64,000 nucleotides of DNA. Source: an uncultured Flavobacterium sp. Its GTDB lineage: Bacteria > Bacteroidota > Bacteroidia > Flavobacteriales > Flavobacteriaceae. Position numbers and translations under genes: made by a program. Where the stretch lies: assembly GCF_943913405.1 (NCBI RefSeq), contig NZ_CALTYA010000001.1:62001-126000 (forward strand), in the 5' to 3' direction. Shown here piece by piece: positions 25,197 to 33,829 of the stretch. Positions within the stretch are counted from its first letter, which is position 1; each line of letters begins with the position of its first letter. Under the pieces are notes generated by a model that searched no databases, was not told the origin of the DNA, and worked only from the letters and a program-made list of their open reading frames with translations.

Positions 25197-26145
25197 CCTT
25201 AATAAAAGTCATTTTCTTTGCCATCTTTTTTTCCCATCCATAAGGCAAAAGCGAATGGTCATTTTCAACCATAAAATTCATCTGTTCGACAATTTTATCT
25301 TGAACTTTCTTCGGAAGGTTATAAAATTCTGCATCAACAGAAAAATTTCTTTCGTCATCTAAAATCCCATTCTGAATCCTGATTCCGATTTTTTTCCCTT
25401 TGTAATAAAGCAGGATTTTCGCTCTTCCGTCGCCGTAACCATTATATCCGTTCGTCCCATAAAAAATCATTGGTTCGATGATTCCGTCGCCGTCAAAATC
25501 TTCTACATAAATGTATCTTGACCAAAACCAGATACTTAATTCACCAGCATTTTTAGTATCATTTGTCTCAAAAGTCTTCGTCCAAATGCCATTGTCAATT
25601 TTAAAATTGAAAGCTTTGATTGCATTATTCATCGGATTCTCATTAGTTGATTGTTTGGCATTATCTTCCGTCAAAACCAAATAAAACTTTGCGGTTTTAT
25701 CTTGATAATCGTAAACTTTCCAGATATTAAAATTGATTCCAAGTTCTTTTCTCCTTGATTCTGTAAAAATTTCCTTTATTTTTTGAGTGGAAAGTGTCTT
25801 GTATTTGCTGTTTTGTTCCGTAGAAATAAATTGTGAAATCTCGCTGATTTTCTGATTTAAAATCCCAATATTATTTGTTTCTAAATCTGAAAAAACAATT
25901 TTAGAATTATCATTTAAAGGTTTGTACCAACTGAATTTCTTGAAATAATCTGCATAAACTAGATTAGAAAAAACATATCCTTTCCTCGCATAAATTTCAT
26001 TTTTCAGCAATTTTAAAGCATAAGAATCAAGCGATTGAATGTCAGTTTCATCAATAATTTCAGAAGAACATTTTGAGCAATCTTTAGGAATCTGAGCTGA
26101 AACAGATAACGAAATTAGCAAAATTGCAAAACAGATTTTTTTCAT
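25192..26145 (-). CDS. Secreted YARHG-domain protein
   Basis: A 317-residue exported protein. A signal peptide (about 1-17, ending SVSAQ) is followed by a YARHG domain around residues 38-75, with LKNEIYARKGYVF and FSWYKP, a small domain thought to act extracellularly or at the cell wall. The C-terminal half has VEDFDGDGIIEPMIFYG, which resembles the acidic DxDGDG loops of calcium-binding repeats. The ATG at 26145 is preferred: the longer frame starting at 26166 would begin inside the exact -7 element at 26164-26171. Function unknown. Confidence 0.82.
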   Translation of the reverse strand: MKKICFAILLISLSVSAQIPKDCSKCSSEIIDETDIQSLDSYALKLLKNEIYARKGYVFSNLVYADYFKKFSWYKPLNDNSKIVFSDLETNNIGILNQKISEISQFISTEQNSKYKTLSTQKIKEIFTESRRKELGINFNIWKVYDYQDKTAKFYLVLTEDNAKQSTNENPMNNAIKAFNFKIDNGIWTKTFETNDTKNAGELSIWFWSRYIYVEDFDGDGIIEPMIFYGTNGYNGYGDGRAKILLYYKGKKIGIRIQNGILDDERNFSVDAEFYNLPKKVQDKIVEQMNFMVENDHSLLPYGWEKKMAKKMTFIKE

Positions 26146-26163
26146 AAACAATTCAGGTTTACT

Positions 26164-26171
26164 CAAATATA
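26164..26171 (-). promoter_or_regulatory. -7 element for the YARHG gene
   Basis: TATATTTG on the minus strand is an exact TAnnTTTG match, 18 bases before the ATG at 26145. It overlaps the alternative upstream start and so argues against it. Confidence 0.6.
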
Positions 26172-26344
26172 AGAATAAAAAAATAAGATTCTAAGCGTCC
26201 GTTTCGATTTCTTTAAAATTGAAAATACAAATAATTCAAAACCGAAACGCATTAGAATTTTCTAAAAATTGCATTTAACACAAAAAATAACGGTTTATTG
26301 CAAATTTTTCACTAAAATTGACAGTTTTTTTACCTTAACAAAAT

Positions 26345-28516
26345 ATGATGAATTCACGCAAGATTACCGCATTGCTTTTATTCTTTTGCATTTCGGTTTT
26401 TGGACAGCAAAAATTAACCTTAGAAGAAATCTGGGGTGGCGCTTTTAGGGCGGAAGGAATGGACGAATTGCAGTCTTTAAAAAACACCAATCAATACACG
26501 GTTCTCAACTTTGACAGAACTTCGAGAAGCATGCAGATTGATTTGTATGATTATGCGACTTTGAAAAAAGTGTCTACCTTAATTGATACAAAAAATCATA
26601 AAAACCTTCCTGAAATTGACAGCTACATTTTCAATTCAAAGGAAAACATCATTTTGATTGCTTGTGAATCAGACCAAATTTTCCGCCATTCTTTTGTGGC
26701 AGATTATTATTTATATGATATTTCATCCAAGCAATTGACAAAATTATTTGATTTTAAGGTGCAGGAACCAACCTTTTCTCCTGACGGAAATCAAATTGCT
26801 TATGCAAAAGACAATAATTTATTTGTATACAATCTTCAATCAAAAACTACGAAGCAAATCACGAGTGATGGAAAGAAAAATGCCATCATCAACGGAATTA
26901 CGGATTGGGTTTATGAAGAAGAATTTGCTTTCGTAAGAGCTTTTGATTGGAATGCTTCAAGCGATAAAATTGCTTTTATCCGTTTTGACGAAACTGAAGT
27001 TCCTGAATTTTCAATGGATTTGTACAATCAAGGCTTATATCCGACGCAACAGGTTTTCAAATATCCAAAAGCGGGCGAAAAAAATGCTTTGGTTTCGCTA
27101 CATATCTATGACTTAAAAGGAAATTCTGCAAAACAAATTAATCTTGGAAATTACAATGATTTCTACATTCCAAGGATAAAATGGACAAACGAGGCCAATG
27201 TTTTAAGCGCTCAAGTGATTAACAGGCACCAAAATAATTTAGACTTGCTTTTTGTAGACGGAACTTCAGGAACTGCAAAAGTAGTTTTGAATGAAAAAGA
27301 CAAAGCTTATGTCGATATTACTGACAATCTTACATTTTTAAAAGACAATAGTTTTATCTGGACAAGCGAAAAAGACGGTTTCAACCACATTTACCACTAT
27401 GATAAATCAGGAAAACTGAAAAACCAAATTACAAAAGGGAATTGGGAAGTAACAAATTACTATGGTTTAGATGAAAAATCAGGAACAATTTTCTATCAAT
27501 CTGTAGAAAATGGGTCAATCAACAGAGACATTTATTCTGTAAAATTAAATGGAAGCGATAAGAAAAGACTTTCGACTGCAACTGGAACAAACTCGGCAAC
27601 TTTCAGTCCGAATTTCGAATATTACATCAATACTTTTTCAAGTTCAACAACGCCTGCAACTTATTCTTTGAATAATGCAAAAACTGGAAAAGAAGTGCAA
27701 TCCATTAAAAAGAATGAGGCGTTGCTTTCTAAATTGGCAAAATACAATCTTCCGACAAAAGAATTCTTTGAACTGACTACCGAAAAAGGACACAAATTAA
27801 ACGCTTGGACTATCAAGCCGAAAGATTTTGATCCGAATAAAAAATATCCTGTTTTGATGTTCCAATATTCTGGACCGGGCTCACAGCAGGTGGCGAATAA
27901 ATGGCTTGACACTAATGATATTTGGTATATGATGCTTTCGCAACAAGGCTATATCGTGACTTGCGTTGACGGCAGAGGAACTGGTTTTAAAGGTGCTGCT
28001 TTCAAAAAAGTAACCTATAAAGATTTAGGAAAACTAGAAGTTGAAGACCAAATCGACGCGGCAAAAGTGATTGGAAAATACAATTATGTAGAGAACAGCA
28101 GAATCGGAATTTGGGGATGGAGTTATGGAGGATTCATGTCTTCCAACTGTATTTTAAAAGGAAATGATGTCTTCAAAATGGCGATTGCAGTAGCTCCGGT
28201 AACGAATTGGCGTTTTTATGATTCGGTTTACACGGAAAGATTTTTGCAGACTCCGGCAGAAAATGCTTCAGGATATGATGAAAATTCTCCGATCAATCAC
28301 GTGAGCAAATTGAAAGGAAAATTCCTTTTGATCCACGGAACTGCCGACGATAATGTTCACGTTCAAAACACAATGTTGATGGTGGAAGCTTTGGTTCAAG
28401 CCAACAAACAATTTGACTGGGCAATTTATCCAGATAAAAACCACGGAATTTACGGCGGAAAGACTAGATTGCAACTTTATACGAAAATGACAAACTTTAT
28501 TAAAGATAATTTATAG
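26345..28516 (+). CDS. Dipeptidyl-peptidase IV-type S9 peptidase
   Basis: A 723-residue exported serine peptidase that removes N-terminal dipeptides. A signal peptide (1-20, ending CISVFGQ) is followed by an eight-bladed-propeller-type N-terminal domain containing DWVYEEEF, the double-Glu motif that grips the substrate N-terminus. The C-terminal alpha/beta-hydrolase has Ser593 in GWSYGG, Asp668 in GTADDNVH and His700 in KNHGIYGG. The 32-residue Asp-His spacing equals that of mammalian DPP4. The first POT transporter starts 2 bases after its stop, so cleaved dipeptides and their importer are very likely co-expressed. ATG 26348 is an equally good start. Confidence 0.94.
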   Translation: MMNSRKITALLLFFCISVFGQQKLTLEEIWGGAFRAEGMDELQSLKNTNQYTVLNFDRTSRSMQIDLYDYATLKKVSTLIDTKNHKNLPEIDSYIFNSKENIILIACESDQIFRHSFVADYYLYDISSKQLTKLFDFKVQEPTFSPDGNQIAYAKDNNLFVYNLQSKTTKQITSDGKKNAIINGITDWVYEEEFAFVRAFDWNASSDKIAFIRFDETEVPEFSMDLYNQGLYPTQQVFKYPKAGEKNALVSLHIYDLKGNSAKQINLGNYNDFYIPRIKWTNEANVLSAQVINRHQNNLDLLFVDGTSGTAKVVLNEKDKAYVDITDNLTFLKDNSFIWTSEKDGFNHIYHYDKSGKLKNQITKGNWEVTNYYGLDEKSGTIFYQSVENGSINRDIYSVKLNGSDKKRLSTATGTNSATFSPNFEYYINTFSSSTTPATYSLNNAKTGKEVQSIKKNEALLSKLAKYNLPTKEFFELTTEKGHKLNAWTIKPKDFDPNKKYPVLMFQYSGPGSQQVANKWLDTNDIWYMMLSQQGYIVTCVDGRGTGFKGAAFKKVTYKDLGKLEVEDQIDAAKVIGKYNYVENSRIGIWGWSYGGFMSSNCILKGNDVFKMAIAVAPVTNWRFYDSVYTERFLQTPAENASGYDENSPINHVSKLKGKFLLIHGTADDNVHVQNTMLMVEALVQANKQFDWAIYPDKNHGIYGGKTRLQLYTKMTNFIKDNL

Positions 28517-28518
28517 AA

Positions 28519-30030
28519 ATGGAAATGATTGACCCAAATACCCCCGCAGTTCAAGTGCCAACAATTGAAGATATCCAAAATTTTGAAGGGAAATATCCAA
28601 AGCAATTGTGGTATTTATTTTTAGTAGAAATGTGGGAACGTTTCTGTTTTTATGGAATGCGTGGCGTTTTGACCTTTTTTATGGTCGATCAGCTTTTATT
28701 AAAAGATGACGCCGCAAATTTACAATATGGTGCAATTCAAGCATTTGTATACGCTTTTACTTTTATTGGAGGAATTTTTGCCGATAAAGTTTTAGGCTTC
28801 AAAAAATCACTATTCTTTGGCGGAATCGTCATGATTTTAGGAAATTTACTGATTGCATTTTCGCCTCAGGAATTATTTTACTACGGAATCGCTTTTTCAA
28901 TTATCGGAACTGGTTTTTTCAAGCCAAATATTTCTTCCATGGTTGGAGAATTATATCATGAAAAAGATTCTAGAAGAGATGCAGGTTATGGAATGTTTTA
29001 TGCCGGAATCAATATCGGTGGCCTTTTTGGAGGAGCACTTTGTATCTACTTAGGAAAATATCATTCTTGGACTTTGTGCTTTTTAGCAGCTGCAATCGTA
29101 ATGGTTTTAGGACTGGTTACTTTTTTATTGACTAAAAAACATTTAGGACCAATCGGAGATTCGCCATTATTAAGCTTGCCAGAATCAAAAAGAAAACTAA
29201 GAGAAATTGCAGTTTATGTAGGCTCTCTTTTAAGTATTCCATTTATTTTCATAATGGTTAAAAATACTGATTATACTGATTATTTCATGTACACGATCGG
29301 TGCAATTGCTGTATTGTATTTCGCCTATGAGTTATTGAACTTGAAAAATGCAAGCTTGCAAAAGAAGTTATTTGCAGCATTTCTATTTATCTTTTTCTAT
29401 TTCTTATTTAATGCAATTTATGAGCAAAGTGGCGGTTCTTTGTCGCTTTTCGCTAAAGACAACTTAAGTCATAATTTATTGTTTTTTAATATTGATCCGA
29501 ATATTGTGAACAACAGTTCGAATACTTTATTCGTAATTATTTTGAGCCCGATTATTGGTCTTTTGTGGCTTTGGCTGGCAAAAAAGAAAATCGAGCCGAA
29601 CACAATTATTAAGTTCGGTATTGGTTTCTTATTCCTTTCTGCATCATTTTACCTTTTCTATTACACTAAATTTTTCGCAAATTCAGAGGGCATTACCTCT
29701 TTAAATTTATTTACGTTTGCATACTTAATAACAACAATCGGCGAACTTTGCCTAGGACCAATCGGAATGTCGATCATTACAAAATTATCTCCAAAAAGAC
29801 TTTTCGGAATGATGATGGGATTGTGGTTTTTAGCAAGCGCATTTGGCCAGTTAGCAGCTGGAAAACTTGGAGCCGCGATGTCAAAATCAAATACAGGTGA
29901 TGATTTAGTCTCAAAATTACAATCTTATACAGATGGATATTATACATTAGCAATCTATTCGCTTATCGCGGGAGTTTTTCTAATTGTAGCAACGCCTTTG
30001 ATTAAAAAATTAATGCAAGAAGTAAAATAA
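28519..30030 (+). CDS. POT/PTR2 proton-coupled oligopeptide transporter, first copy
   Basis: A 503-residue inner-membrane transporter with about 12-14 helices that imports di- and tripeptides with protons. Family marks are the EMWERFCFYGMRG motif (ExxER) in helix 1, GFFKPNISSMVGELY in helix 4 and FYAGINIGG in helix 5. YEQSGGSLSLFA in helix 7 and IGELCLGPIGMSI near the C-terminus also fit. It is the first of three consecutive POT genes and begins directly after the dipeptidyl-peptidase gene, with no room for a promoter. The three copies differ enough to suggest different substrate ranges. Confidence 0.93.
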   Translation: MEMIDPNTPAVQVPTIEDIQNFEGKYPKQLWYLFLVEMWERFCFYGMRGVLTFFMVDQLLLKDDAANLQYGAIQAFVYAFTFIGGIFADKVLGFKKSLFFGGIVMILGNLLIAFSPQELFYYGIAFSIIGTGFFKPNISSMVGELYHEKDSRRDAGYGMFYAGINIGGLFGGALCIYLGKYHSWTLCFLAAAIVMVLGLVTFLLTKKHLGPIGDSPLLSLPESKRKLREIAVYVGSLLSIPFIFIMVKNTDYTDYFMYTIGAIAVLYFAYELLNLKNASLQKKLFAAFLFIFFYFLFNAIYEQSGGSLSLFAKDNLSHNLLFFNIDPNIVNNSSNTLFVIILSPIIGLLWLWLAKKKIEPNTIIKFGIGFLFLSASFYLFYYTKFFANSEGITSLNLFTFAYLITTIGELCLGPIGMSIITKLSPKRLFGMMMGLWFLASAFGQLAAGKLGAAMSKSNTGDDLVSKLQSYTDGYYTLAIYSLIAGVFLIVATPLIKKLMQEVK

Positions 30031-30052
30031 GAATACAATTTAAATACTTAAC

Positions 30053-31591
30053 ATGTCACAAACAACAACAAACGATTTTTTCAAAAACAATGTTTTAGGT
30101 CATCCAGCAGGACTTTTTGTTTTATTTTTCACAGAAATGTGGGAGCGCTTTTCGTATTATGGAATGCGCGCGCTTTTAGTAATTTTCTTAATTTCTACTT
30201 TTGACAAAGGAGGCTGGGAATGGAGCACTGAAAGAGCAATGGGACTATATGGGACATATACAATGGGAGTTTATTTGACACCCGTTTTAGGAGGGCTTAT
30301 CGCAGATAGATTTCTTGGATATCGTTGGGCAGTAATTATCGGAGCCTTTATTATGACAATGGGTCATGCTTCTATGGCATTAGAAACAGAAGTTTTTTTA
30401 TACATCGGTTTAGGTTGTCTTATCATTGGAAATGGTTTGTTTAAGCCAAATATGACCTCAATGATCAGTCATTTATATCAAGATCATCCAGAGAAAAAAG
30501 ATGGTGCCTATTCCTTATTTTATATGGGAGTTAACGCAGGCGCTTTTTTAGGAATCATGTTGTGTGGTTATATAGGTGAAAAAGTTTCATGGAGCTGGGG
30601 ATTTGGATTAGCTGGAATTTTTATGTTCTTGGGAATGTTGCAATTTTTCTTTACTCAAAAAATATTTGGAGATGTTGGACTAAGCGTCAAAGAACAAAAA
30701 AACATTGTAAAGGAAGTAAAGGAAGACAATACACCAAGTAAAGTCATTTTTGACAGAATGATTGTTGTATTTATATTTTCTTTATTTACAATTTTCTTTT
30801 GGGCAGCGTTCGAACAAGCTGGTGGATCAATGACTATTTTTGCAGAAAAATATACCCAAAGAGTTTTAGAAGGCAATGCCGGACTGACTTTCAAATTTAT
30901 CGATGCTATTTTAACAATCGCTCCACTTGCAATAATCTCTTTTGTATTGATAAAATTGTTTTCAAAAACCTTTGCAAAATATTCTATCGGAAACATAATT
31001 CTTTCACTAAGCTTTATTATTATTTGGGCTATTGTAATTTGGAAACTGAACAGAGAATTCGCTTCAACAGAAACAGAAGTTCCTGCGACTTGGTTCGGAA
31101 TTTTAAATTCATTATTTATAATCTGTTTTGCCCCTTTATTTTCAAAATGGTGGGAAAGCAAATATAATCTTCCAGGAGCAATTAAATTCGGACTAGGATT
31201 AGTATTACTTGGTGTTGGATTTGGATTTTTAGCTTATGGAGCCAATTCAATCGTTCAAGGAGAAGATTTCGTAAGAATAAGCATGGTTTGGCTTATTTTC
31301 GCTTACTTATTTCACACATTGGGAGAATTATGCCTTTCTCCTGTCGGATTGTCTTATGTCAGCAAACTTGTTCCAGCAAAATGGATTGGTTTAATGTTTG
31401 GAGTTTATTACTTATTTATTGCAATGGGTAATAAATTAGCTGGATCAATGGGAGGCATGATTGAAAAAATTACTGCAGAATATTCATTAACAACCTTCTT
31501 TTTAATTTTTACATTTATACCAATCGGATTAGGAATTATAATTTCTATTATGAATCCATTGATTAAAAAACTAATGCACGGAGTAAGATAA
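30053..31591 (+). CDS. POT/PTR2 proton-coupled oligopeptide transporter, second copy
   Basis: A 512-residue peptide:proton symporter. Helix 1 has EMWERFSYYGMRAL, the fullest match to the family ExxERxxYY motif among the three copies. Helix 4 has LFKPNMTSMISHLY, helix 5 YMGVNAGAF, helix 7 FEQAGGSMTIFAEKYT, and the C-terminal signature is LGELCLSPVGLSYV. It lies 22 bases after the first copy and 18 before the third, in the same direction, so one transcript is likely. Substrate preference cannot be read. Confidence 0.94.
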   Translation: MSQTTTNDFFKNNVLGHPAGLFVLFFTEMWERFSYYGMRALLVIFLISTFDKGGWEWSTERAMGLYGTYTMGVYLTPVLGGLIADRFLGYRWAVIIGAFIMTMGHASMALETEVFLYIGLGCLIIGNGLFKPNMTSMISHLYQDHPEKKDGAYSLFYMGVNAGAFLGIMLCGYIGEKVSWSWGFGLAGIFMFLGMLQFFFTQKIFGDVGLSVKEQKNIVKEVKEDNTPSKVIFDRMIVVFIFSLFTIFFWAAFEQAGGSMTIFAEKYTQRVLEGNAGLTFKFIDAILTIAPLAIISFVLIKLFSKTFAKYSIGNIILSLSFIIIWAIVIWKLNREFASTETEVPATWFGILNSLFIICFAPLFSKWWESKYNLPGAIKFGLGLVLLGVGFGFLAYGANSIVQGEDFVRISMVWLIFAYLFHTLGELCLSPVGLSYVSKLVPAKWIGLMFGVYYLFIAMGNKLAGSMGGMIEKITAEYSLTTFFLIFTFIPIGLGIIISIMNPLIKKLMHGVR

Positions 31592-31609
31592 ACCCCTAAA
31601 CTAATTTAA

Positions 31610-33325
31610 ATGGAAACAACAGTAAAGCACTCGCACCCAAAAGGATTATGGTATCTTTTCGGAACAGAAATGTGGGAAAGATTCGGATATTATTTAATGC
31701 TGGGAATTTTTTCCCTCTACATGATTGACGGATGGAACAACGGCGGAATGGGTTTTGATGCAGCAAAAAAATCTGATATCTACGGAACTTATTTAGGTCT
31801 TGTTTACTTAACACCTTTTATCGGAGGTTTGCTTGCTGATAGAGTTCTAGGTTACAGAAGATCAATCGTCATGGGTGGTTTGATGATGTCTGCCGGATAT
31901 TTTTTACTTTCAATTCACAGTACGACTACTTTTTACATCGCTTTGTTGTGTATCATTTTAGGTAACGGATTCTTCAAGCCGAATATTTCTACGCTTGTCG
32001 GAAATCTTTACAGCAGCGAAGAAATGAAAGACAAAAAAGATGCGGGTTACAACATCTTTTACATGGGAATCAACATCGGTGCATTTATCTGCAATTTCGT
32101 TGCCGCTTACATGAGAATCAACTACGGCTGGGGCTATGCATTCGCTGCCGCTGGAGTTGGAATGCTTGTTGGCGTTGTAATTTTCTTAATCGGAACAAAA
32201 CATATCAAGCATGTTGACGTAATAAAACCAACACAACAAGGCGATATGTCAACAGGGAAAATCTTAGGATTGACCGTTTTGCCAATGTTTATCTTTGGAA
32301 TTATCGGATATATGATTCCAGGAAATTTCTTGGGATCAGATACAAATGACGCTTTCATTATTGGATGTTTGCCAGTAATCGGATTCTTTATTTACCTAGC
32401 GTTCAAAGCAGAAGCCAAAGAAAGCAGAGCAATCAAAGCTTTATTGGCAGTTTTCACTTGCGTAATTTTATTCTTTGCTATTTTTCACCAAAACGGAGAT
32501 GCCTTGACTGTTTGGGCAGAAGACCACACCGACAGAAATATGCCAACTGCAGTTTCTGACGTTGCTGATAAAGTGGGAATGGCACAAGTTGTCGTAAACA
32601 ACGATATCGTTTCAGCTGATCAAGCAACTTTTGATAAGACAATTGCGGAAAGACGCGCAGTTGAAGAATCCATGCCAGCAGTTTCAAAAGAAGAATTAGC
32701 TGCAAAAGCAAAATATTCTGGAGAAACAGGACAATTGGAGAAATCAAGAAAATATTTTGTGACTTTACCTGGAGATCAAGTTCCTGCAAAAGGTGAAAAT
32801 TTAAAATTATATTCTACCGAATTATACCAGTCAATCAATCCATTTTGGGTTGTAGTTTTAACACCATTGGTTGTTGGAGTTTTCGGATTAATGAGAAGAA
32901 AAAAGAAAGAACCAAGCACGCCGACAAAGATTTTCATCGGATTGGTTATTACGGCATTATCAGCTTTAGTGATGGTTGGCGCTGTTTTCGCAACAAATGA
33001 ATTGACAATGAAAGCAAGTTCTTGGTGGCTGATTGCTTCTTATGGAGTTATTACAATCGGGGAATTATGCCTTTCACCAATGGGATTATCGCTGGTTTCA
33101 AAACTTTCTCCTCCAAGAATTACAGCTTTGATGATGGGAGGTTTTTTCTTGGCAATTTCTGTCGGAAACAAACTTTCCGGAATGCTTTCTTCTCTTTGGG
33201 AAACAATGCCGCAAAAAGAAAACTTCTTTTTCCTTAACTTTGGATTAGTTTTAGCAGCTGCAGTCGTATTATTGTTAATGTTAAAATGGCTAAACAGCGT
33301 AATGAAAGAGAATAATGTCGCTTAA
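31610..33325 (+). CDS. POT/PTR2 peptide transporter, third copy, with large periplasmic insert
   Basis: A 571-residue POT transporter. Helix 1 EMWERFGYYLMLG, FFKPNISTLVGNLY, FYMGINIGAF and IGELCLSPMGLSLV show the family. It is about 60 residues longer than its neighbours because of a hydrophilic stretch of roughly 100 residues (about 304-407, bases 32519-32830) between helices 7 and 8. By POT topology that stretch should be on the periplasmic side. Helix 7 reads FHQNGDALTVWA, differing from the FEQ/YEQ-x-GG of the other two copies, so substrate or proton coupling may differ. A thioredoxin gene follows after 42 bases. Confidence 0.92.
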   Translation: METTVKHSHPKGLWYLFGTEMWERFGYYLMLGIFSLYMIDGWNNGGMGFDAAKKSDIYGTYLGLVYLTPFIGGLLADRVLGYRRSIVMGGLMMSAGYFLLSIHSTTTFYIALLCIILGNGFFKPNISTLVGNLYSSEEMKDKKDAGYNIFYMGINIGAFICNFVAAYMRINYGWGYAFAAAGVGMLVGVVIFLIGTKHIKHVDVIKPTQQGDMSTGKILGLTVLPMFIFGIIGYMIPGNFLGSDTNDAFIIGCLPVIGFFIYLAFKAEAKESRAIKALLAVFTCVILFFAIFHQNGDALTVWAEDHTDRNMPTAVSDVADKVGMAQVVVNNDIVSADQATFDKTIAERRAVEESMPAVSKEELAAKAKYSGETGQLEKSRKYFVTLPGDQVPAKGENLKLYSTELYQSINPFWVVVLTPLVVGVFGLMRRKKKEPSTPTKIFIGLVITALSALVMVGAVFATNELTMKASSWWLIASYGVITIGELCLSPMGLSLVSKLSPPRITALMMGGFFLAISVGNKLSGMLSSLWETMPQKENFFFLNFGLVLAAAVVLLLMLKWLNSVMKENNVA

Positions 33326-33367
33326 AACGGCATCATTTTTGAAAACCAATATTTAAAATTTATAAAA

Positions 33368-33829
33368 ATGAAAAAACTACTTTTAGTATTATTTTTAGCT
33401 GTCGGCTCCTTGGCTACAGTTCAAGCTCAAGAAATAAAATGGATGTCTTTAGATGAAGCTTTAGCTGCTCAAAAGAAAAAACCAAAACCTATTTTCATGG
33501 ATGTTTACACTGACTGGTGCGGACCATGCAAGATGTTGGACAAGAATACTTTTCAGACAAAAGAAGTTTCTGAATATATTTCTAAGAATTATTATGCAGT
33601 AAAATTCAATGCTGAAGGAAATTCTGAAGTAACTTACAAAGGAAAAAAATACACAAATCCACAATATGATGCTGCAAGAAAAGGACGCAACGGGGTTCAC
33701 GACTTCACAATGTTCTTAAAAGTTCAAGGATATCCTTCAATGTACATCTTAGACAGCAAAGGAGAAGTAAAAAGCCCAATCGTTGGCTATCACACTCCAG
33801 AACAATTATTGCCTTTAATCAAAGTTTAA
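33368..33829 (+). CDS. Exported thioredoxin-fold protein (WCGPC)
   Basis: A 153-residue periplasmic thioredoxin-like protein. The signal peptide (1-20, ending TVQAQ) precedes a thioredoxin fold with W50-C51-G-P-C54 and a cis-Pro in QGYPSMYI near 127. It would act as a disulfide reductase or isomerase in the envelope; the partner is unknown. It follows the three POT genes in the same direction with a 42-base gap and may be the last gene of that operon. Its stop overlaps the stop of convergent comEC by four bases, so its transcription terminator must lie inside the comEC coding sequence (see hairpin at 33849-33885). Confidence 0.92.
   Translation: MKKLLLVLFLAVGSLATVQAQEIKWMSLDEALAAQKKKPKPIFMDVYTDWCGPCKMLDKNTFQTKEVSEYISKNYYAVKFNAEGNSEVTYKGKKYTNPQYDAARKGRNGVHDFTMFLKVQGYPSMYILDSKGEVKSPIVGYHTPEQLLPLIKV

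Noticed and set aside
32478..32789. Leftward frame of about 100 residues opposite the POT insert
   Set aside because: It is a shadow of the hydrophilic insert; low-complexity, Leu/Gln-rich and without promoter.
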